This document shows positions 59,504-64,000 of a DNA stretch of 64,000 nucleotides, in pieces. Source of the stretch: Alteromonas sp. KUL106. GTDB lineage: Bacteria > Pseudomonadota > Gammaproteobacteria > Enterobacterales > Alteromonadaceae. Location: NCBI RefSeq assembly GCF_009811415.1, contig NZ_BLIG01000046.1:59485-123484 (forward strand). The letters are read 5' to 3'. The notes below the pieces were generated by a model that searched no databases, had not been told where the DNA came from, and saw only the letters and a program-made list of their open reading frames with translations. The position numbers and the translations under genes are program-made. How positions within the stretch are numbered: position 1 is the first letter of the stretch; every line of letters begins with the position of its first letter.

Positions 59504-60856
59504 TTACGCTTCAAGCCAAGGGCCTGTAATCGCCAGGGTTTTCGTGGGCGAGTAAACATTGACGAAAAGCGTAGTGCCGTCAGGCGAGAAGCACGCACCT
59601 GCCAGTTCAGTTTGGGCATGTAGCTTAGCGAAGTTATACACTTCTCCGCTTGGCGTCACACCACGTAAATGATTGTCGACGATGTCGGTGTACTGATCTT
59701 CACACACCAGGAGATGTCCATTTGGACATACGGTAAGGTTGTCGCCAAAGTTGTATAAGTTCTTATCTTCGCTTTCTAAAAACAGTTGAAGTTTGTCTTG
59801 TTTACCATCCGCAGAGGGAACAAGCTGCATCACCTGACCTAACTGCTTTTGTCCGCCATTCGTGCAGCAAAAATACAGCTCATTGTCTCCCCAATGAATA
59901 CCTTCACCGCGAGCAAATAGGGCTGCACCTTGCTCATATCCTCTTACGCGTAAGTCATCGTTCGGACTTTCGGGGTTGTCTATGGCTACCCATTCAACGT
60001 CAAACCACGTTGCTACAGGCATGGAATTAGCACTCCAGTTCCGCGTGTCGAACTTGGGACGACCTTTCACCACCAAGGCTTCTAATTGCCCGCCAGCTGC
60101 CAAGTTACCGTACTCATGAGGGACAAAGCGATAAAGCAAGCTATCGCCTCTGTCCTCAGTTAAATAAACGATGCCGGTTTTAGGGTCGACGCATGCTGCT
60201 TCGTGGTTAAAACGCCCCATGGCTTTAAGCGGTTTAGCTTCTATCAATGAATCAGCGTTTGCAGGTACTTCAAATATGTAGCCGTGATCTTGGCTTACTA
60301 CATCGCCATTAGGCCCATTCGGACGGTCTACTGACTCTTCACAAGTTAACCATGTCCCCCATGGCGTAATGCCACCAGAGCAGTTTCTCACTGTCCCAGT
60401 GAGACTGATAAACTCTCGTTCAACTTTTTGAGTACTGAGGTTGTAAACCATCGTCGTAGTGCCGCCTGGCAAAGCAACCCCATTGTGGTAGCTGTCATAG
60501 GCCAGTTCACTGACATGTTTTTGGATAGAGTCAGGTTGAGAGCTAATATGCTTTGGATGCAGTTCGTGGTTGCGCACAAGGGCAACCTTATCGGAGCTGC
60601 CATTTACAGGCAAACACCCCATGCCATCTGCTCTATCGGGTACATGCATACCATCTGACATAAGATTGCCAAGGCGAGATATGACGTTGTAGCTAAAGCC
60701 TTTAGGTAAATCGAGTAGCCCTTGTGAGTCGGGTACAAGTTCACCATACCCCTTGCTAATGGGCATAGACGCCACGTTTAATGTTTTGCCAAAAGCACTG
60801 CTTGCTAGGCCACCAAATGCTAAAGAACCCATTATAAATTGGCGTCGTGTAATCAT
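59504..60856 (-). CDS. Tat-exported DUF839 / PhoX-like protein
   Basis: A 450-residue protein with a twin-arginine signal (MITRRQFIMGSLAFGGLASSAFG). The rest fits the DUF839/PhoX beta-propeller: DGMHVPDRADGMGCLPVNG, LVRNHEL, RNCSGGITPWGTWLTCEESV, GRFNHEAACVDPKTGIVYLT, and the C-terminal GACFSPDGTTLFVNV. PhoX enzymes are calcium/iron phosphatases; the CSGGITPWGTWLTCEE block with its cysteine and glutamates is conserved in both true PhoX and related proteins. So phosphatase activity is possible but not certain. No Pho box was recognised upstream. Confidence 0.88.
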   Translation of the reverse strand: MITRRQFIMGSLAFGGLASSAFGKTLNVASMPISKGYGELVPDSQGLLDLPKGFSYNVISRLGNLMSDGMHVPDRADGMGCLPVNGSSDKVALVRNHELHPKHISSQPDSIQKHVSELAYDSYHNGVALPGGTTTMVYNLSTQKVEREFISLTGTVRNCSGGITPWGTWLTCEESVDRPNGPNGDVVSQDHGYIFEVPANADSLIEAKPLKAMGRFNHEAACVDPKTGIVYLTEDRGDSLLYRFVPHEYGNLAAGGQLEALVVKGRPKFDTRNWSANSMPVATWFDVEWVAIDNPESPNDDLRVRGYEQGAALFARGEGIHWGDNELYFCCTNGGQKQLGQVMQLVPSADGKQDKLQLFLESEDKNLYNFGDNLTVCPNGHLLVCEDQYTDIVDNHLRGVTPSGEVYNFAKLHAQTELAGACFSPDGTTLFVNVYSPTKTLAITGPWLEA

Positions 60857-61013
60857 GTAACTTCTCGTTGTTCGCTAAAACCGAGTGACTCACTCTCTAA
60901 GTGTTACACTATAACAACACGAACGAGCTAATCAAACAATACAACAAAGAAGGGTTTACGATGAAGGTGTAAAAAAATAGGTTTATCTAAGACCCACGGG
61001 TTGTCCTTCATCA

Positions 61014-63581
61014 TTAACTTTCAGGTAAACGTGTTTGCTCGTTAATCATCTGCCATTCAGATTCGGGCTTAGGGTGTGAAAAGTAGTACCCTTGGAACTT
61101 ATCGCAGCCTTTGCGCTTTAAGTAGTCTAACTGCGCAAGTGTTTCTACTCCCTCAGCGACACAGGAGACATCTAACGCTTTCGCCATTTCTATAATAGCG
61201 TCGACTATTTGTACCGCCTTACCATGCACCTCACTACCGATGTCTTCGATAAAATATTTATCAATTTTCAACTCGCTAATGGGAAGTACTTTTAGGTAGG
61301 CAAGGCTGGAATACCCTGTACCGAAGTCGTCAATTGAAAAACGAAAGCCGTACTTGGCAAGTTCTTGCATCGTTTGCTTAACCAGTTCGATGTCGATCAC
61401 TAACGCTGTTTCTGTTAACTCAAGCATAAGCATATGAGGTGGTATGCCGTGATGATTAACTCGTTCAAGCAGGGTGGTGACAAAATCAGGAAGCACGATT
61501 TGCCTAGCACTGATGTTGATAGCCACACTAATGTGTAACCCTCTTTTGATAAAGCCATCAATGATGGCGAGAGTTTTGCGAAGCACAATGTCGCCAATCT
61601 CACATATTGCATAGCTTTCTTCGGCAATAGGGATGAACTCAGTGGGGCTAACCCAACCTAATGTATTTGAATGCCACCTGACCAAGGCTTCAAATGAAGA
61701 GATCTCCCCCTCTCGCGTTACTTGAGGTTGAAGCACTACCGACAGCTCATCTTTTTCAATTGCTTGTTTAAGTTTAGATTTTACTTCAAGATACCTGTCG
61801 AGCTCTTGATAGCCGTCATCAGAGATATGACAGAGGCCAAAAGGCGCAGAACGTTTCGCTCGCTTAACCGCCTGCTCTATCACACTAATGATAACCTCGA
61901 AGCTTTGTACTTTAGGGTTAACAATTGCACTTCCCAGCGAGGCGGTAAGAGACCAGTTAGTAGAGTCAACAATCACGTCGAAATGCCTAGGGTTTAGCAG
62001 CGCATTTTCAATCAAACTCGTATCGAAATGATGAATATTGTTCTTTTTATATGTGCTCCTAGACAGCACAACAAAGCTATCGCCACCGTATTTAAAAATC
62101 TCGTAGTCGTGACCAATAACGAATAGCAGTTTTTCAGCAATCTCCTTGAGCGCATAGTCGCCATTTCTAAAACCGAAACGAGTATTCATTTGGCCCATAT
62201 TGTCGATATCAAGTAGCAAAATATGCAGAAACTCATCATTCAATGACGCACGCAATATCAAATCATTGAGCTGTTTATGAAACCACTTCTGATTACGAAG
62301 ATGAGTAACAGGATCGGTATACGCCAAATTGTAGATTGTATCTTGCGCTTCTAAGCGCTCACTAATATCGCGAATAACACCTATAAAGCCTTTTTCACCC
62401 GCATCGCTACTTTCTGACAGCGACAGTTCCATCTGAAAAATTTCGCCATTTTTTCGTTTCGCGGGAAGCTGTCGGCCTATGCCGATAATTTTCCCCTTTC
62501 CCGTTTCAAAATAATTGCGCATGTACGTAGCATGGTTAGACGCGTAAGGTTCCGGCATGAGTAATTCGACTGAACTTGTGACTAATTCCTCATAGGTGTA
62601 GCCAAACATATTTAACGCTACATCGTTGCAATGTGTAATCGTTCCTTTCTCATCAATGCTAAATACTGCGTCATTAATACTATTGAGGATACTGTGTATT
62701 TTCCGAGCACGCTCTTCATTTAAAAGCACGGACGACTTGTATTCAGTAACATCTTCTAACGCGCCAAACAAACGCCTAACTTGCCCGTTTTCGCTCAACT
62801 CTAATTTGCCGGAGGCCCTCACCCATCGTGCAGCACCGTCGGCATCCTGAATTTGACACTCAAGATCATAGGGTTTGCCCTCATTGACCAGCGTCTCGAA
62901 GTGCTGCTCTACAATGCCTCGAAATGATGGCGTAAAAAAAGTAAACCAATCATCAATACTAATACGACTTCCGTGCCTTACTTTATGAATACGGTAAACC
63001 TCACGAGACCAGAATAACTTGCCTAATTGGGGGTAATATTCCCATGAGCCTGTTTGCGCCATCCGACTAATTTCTTCAACCAAAGCGAGGTTGTGCGCCG
63101 TTCTACTTGAAAAAAAGTCTTTTTGAAGCTGCGTCGAAAAAAGCTTTGCCTGCAACGAAAATACATATAGCCAGTCATCAATATCGCTCTTAGGCCGTAC
63201 GAAAACCGCAGCCAATATGCCAATATTTTCATTCTTTTCGTTAAAGATGCCGGCCCCTAAATACGCTTCAGCATCTAGCGCAGCAAGCGTATTGTCATTT
63301 GGAAAGTGTCGACATATATCCGCTTCATATGCGCATGCGCTGTTTTGAATCACTCTTTCACAGGGTGAACCTGCTAAATCATAATCCTTCATAGGCACAC
63401 ATTGGTTGCCTTCTATGCCCAGTAAAACCTGAATAGTCTGGCCCTTTTTAACACCTAGAAAGAGATAATCAGCCTTTAGTCGCTGATTAAACGTTAACAG
63501 ATCATTTTCATAGGACGTTTTATTTTCCAAAATAATGGCACTGAATTCAGTGTCACCTAGGACTGACTTATGTGAAAACAT
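61014..63581 (-). CDS. GAF-PAS-PAS-GGDEF-EAL protein, probable cyclic di-GMP phosphodiesterase
   Basis: An 855-residue cytoplasmic signalling protein. Layout: GAF domain (about 1-165), PAS with PAC (about 175-285), PAS (about 295-415, ILNSINDAVFSIDEKGTITH), GGDEF (about 425-590), EAL (about 605-850). The cyclase motif reads YGGDSF in place of GGDEF, so synthesis is probably lost and the domain may bind GTP. The EAL domain keeps the key residues: EAL in SFEALVRWH, the DDFGTGYSSL loop, KIDKYFI and VAEGVET. Net cyclic di-GMP breakdown is expected. The ATG follows AAAGAG. Confidence 0.93.
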   Translation of the reverse strand: MFSHKSVLGDTEFSAIILENKTSYENDLLTFNQRLKADYLFLGVKKGQTIQVLLGIEGNQCVPMKDYDLAGSPCERVIQNSACAYEADICRHFPNDNTLAALDAEAYLGAGIFNEKNENIGILAAVFVRPKSDIDDWLYVFSLQAKLFSTQLQKDFFSSRTAHNLALVEEISRMAQTGSWEYYPQLGKLFWSREVYRIHKVRHGSRISIDDWFTFFTPSFRGIVEQHFETLVNEGKPYDLECQIQDADGAARWVRASGKLELSENGQVRRLFGALEDVTEYKSSVLLNEERARKIHSILNSINDAVFSIDEKGTITHCNDVALNMFGYTYEELVTSSVELLMPEPYASNHATYMRNYFETGKGKIIGIGRQLPAKRKNGEIFQMELSLSESSDAGEKGFIGVIRDISERLEAQDTIYNLAYTDPVTHLRNQKWFHKQLNDLILRASLNDEFLHILLLDIDNMGQMNTRFGFRNGDYALKEIAEKLLFVIGHDYEIFKYGGDSFVVLSRSTYKKNNIHHFDTSLIENALLNPRHFDVIVDSTNWSLTASLGSAIVNPKVQSFEVIISVIEQAVKRAKRSAPFGLCHISDDGYQELDRYLEVKSKLKQAIEKDELSVVLQPQVTREGEISSFEALVRWHSNTLGWVSPTEFIPIAEESYAICEIGDIVLRKTLAIIDGFIKRGLHISVAINISARQIVLPDFVTTLLERVNHHGIPPHMLMLELTETALVIDIELVKQTMQELAKYGFRFSIDDFGTGYSSLAYLKVLPISELKIDKYFIEDIGSEVHGKAVQIVDAIIEMAKALDVSCVAEGVETLAQLDYLKRKGCDKFQGYYFSHPKPESEWQMINEQTRLPES

Positions 63582-64000
63582 TCAAAACTCTTTGTTACGT
63601 AGTAAATTGAGGAGTGTGCAACACTAGAAGCTAGACTAAAGTATAGTACGCAAAAGATATATTAATACAATCAATAACTAAGCATAGACCACTGTGAGTA
63701 AATACGTGTATAGATTTGCTTAATGTATTGTGAAGCGTTCACTCAATGTGGGTAATTGAAACTGGGCAATAAGCGCTTAATGTCGCAGCACCTCTGCCAA
63801 AAGGGCATGGACGTGAAGCCGGCTACTATTAGAGAACCTGTGAATTAACGATGTTTTTAGACGGGGTTTTATACCAGCCGGAAGGTCTGGCAAGCTTCTG
63901 AGTGGGCAATTATCTATGCGGATTGGTATTATTGCGGAAGTCCTAAAACGCAGACATAAAAAAAGCGCACCTAAGTGCGCTTTTTTGGATACTTGTGTTG
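63582..64000. other. Non-coding right end of the window
   Basis: About 420 bases without a supported gene. It should contain the promoter of the GGDEF-EAL gene. The only clear element is the terminator at 63958-63986, belonging to a neighbour outside the window or to this stretch. Confidence 0.6.
63958..63986. terminator. Bidirectional terminator at the right edge
   Basis: GCGCAC (63965-63970), loop CTAA, GTGCGC (63975-63980), with seven A before and six T after. It works on either strand; the gene it serves is probably beyond the window. Confidence 0.85.

Noticed and set aside
59377..59529. A 50-codon plus-strand frame beginning MLSRTNHVERVAIV
   Set aside because: Starts inside a perfect hairpin, has no ribosome-binding site and runs into the 3' end of the DUF839 gene.
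1..64000. CRISPR array, prophage, insertion sequence, tRNA or rRNA
   Set aside because: No regularly spaced repeats, transposase or phage genes, and no tRNA-like clover-leaf signature were seen on either strand by eye.

Overview
The window looks like a chromosomal segment of a marine gammaproteobacterium of the Alteromonadales, most likely Alteromonas or a close relative. This rests on recognised protein families and gene content (Na+-NQR operon, FabV enoyl reductase, an acetate switch of the CrbS/CrbR type, large TonB-dependent receptor, secreted S8 proteases, PEP-CTERM-like tail), not on a database search. Coding density is high. I saw no tRNA, rRNA, CRISPR array, prophage or insertion sequence.

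Layout. 1-4671 (minus): nqrABCDE and the first codons of nqrF, the sodium-pumping NADH:quinone reductase. 5183-15022: housekeeping genes, namely fabV, an FKBP-type isomerase, ppc, a secreted serine hydrolase, a duplicated-domain secreted protein, mdh divergent from argR, and a DJ-1/PfpI protein. 15218-20622: an Oar-like TonB-dependent receptor divergent from an unfamiliar two-gene pair, a membrane-anchored periplasmic binding protein and a two-helix membrane protein with a possible DNA-binding C-terminus. 20826-27320: uridine kinase with a CNT nucleoside transporter, an isopenicillin-N-synthase-like oxygenase, a transglutaminase/TPR lipoprotein, a fasciclin protein, a MAPEG protein and a response-regulator diguanylate cyclase.

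27408-44148 is an acetate-utilisation region. It holds DUF4212-actP, a cNMP/CBS/nucleotidyltransferase gene with a DnaQ-like exonuclease, the SLC5-histidine kinase CrbS, the acs-crbR operon and an outer-membrane porin. A GACYWWGGTC-like site recurs upstream of actP/crbS, acs and the porin gene and is a good candidate CrbR box. The cNMP/CBS/nucleotidyltransferase gene is broken by an exact 19-bp tandem duplication. Embedded here is a RimK / M14 peptidase / RimB-like protease cluster for protein polyglutamylation, plus a small MscS channel.

44827-64000: a Tas-like aldo-keto reductase, then a cluster that is the best candidate for an undescribed system. It runs: S8 protease with SLH-like C-terminus, secreted protein of unknown function, FHA-GAF protein, Ser/Thr kinase with a transmembrane helix and TPRs, soluble histidine kinase, NarL-type response regulator, a second S8 protease and a PEP-CTERM-like secreted protein. 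A near-perfect palindrome (TAGGGGGAACCCCCTA type) lies upstream of both proteases and the PEP-CTERM-like gene, suggesting one regulon. A 58-codon gene with an excellent ribosome-binding site sits next to them. The window closes with a Tat-exported DUF839/PhoX-like protein and a GAF-PAS-GGDEF-EAL protein.

Two intergenic spots (near 12.5 kb and 55.6 kb) carry copies of one structured repeat: a long outer stem enclosing two short hairpins with GGA loops and conserved linkers.
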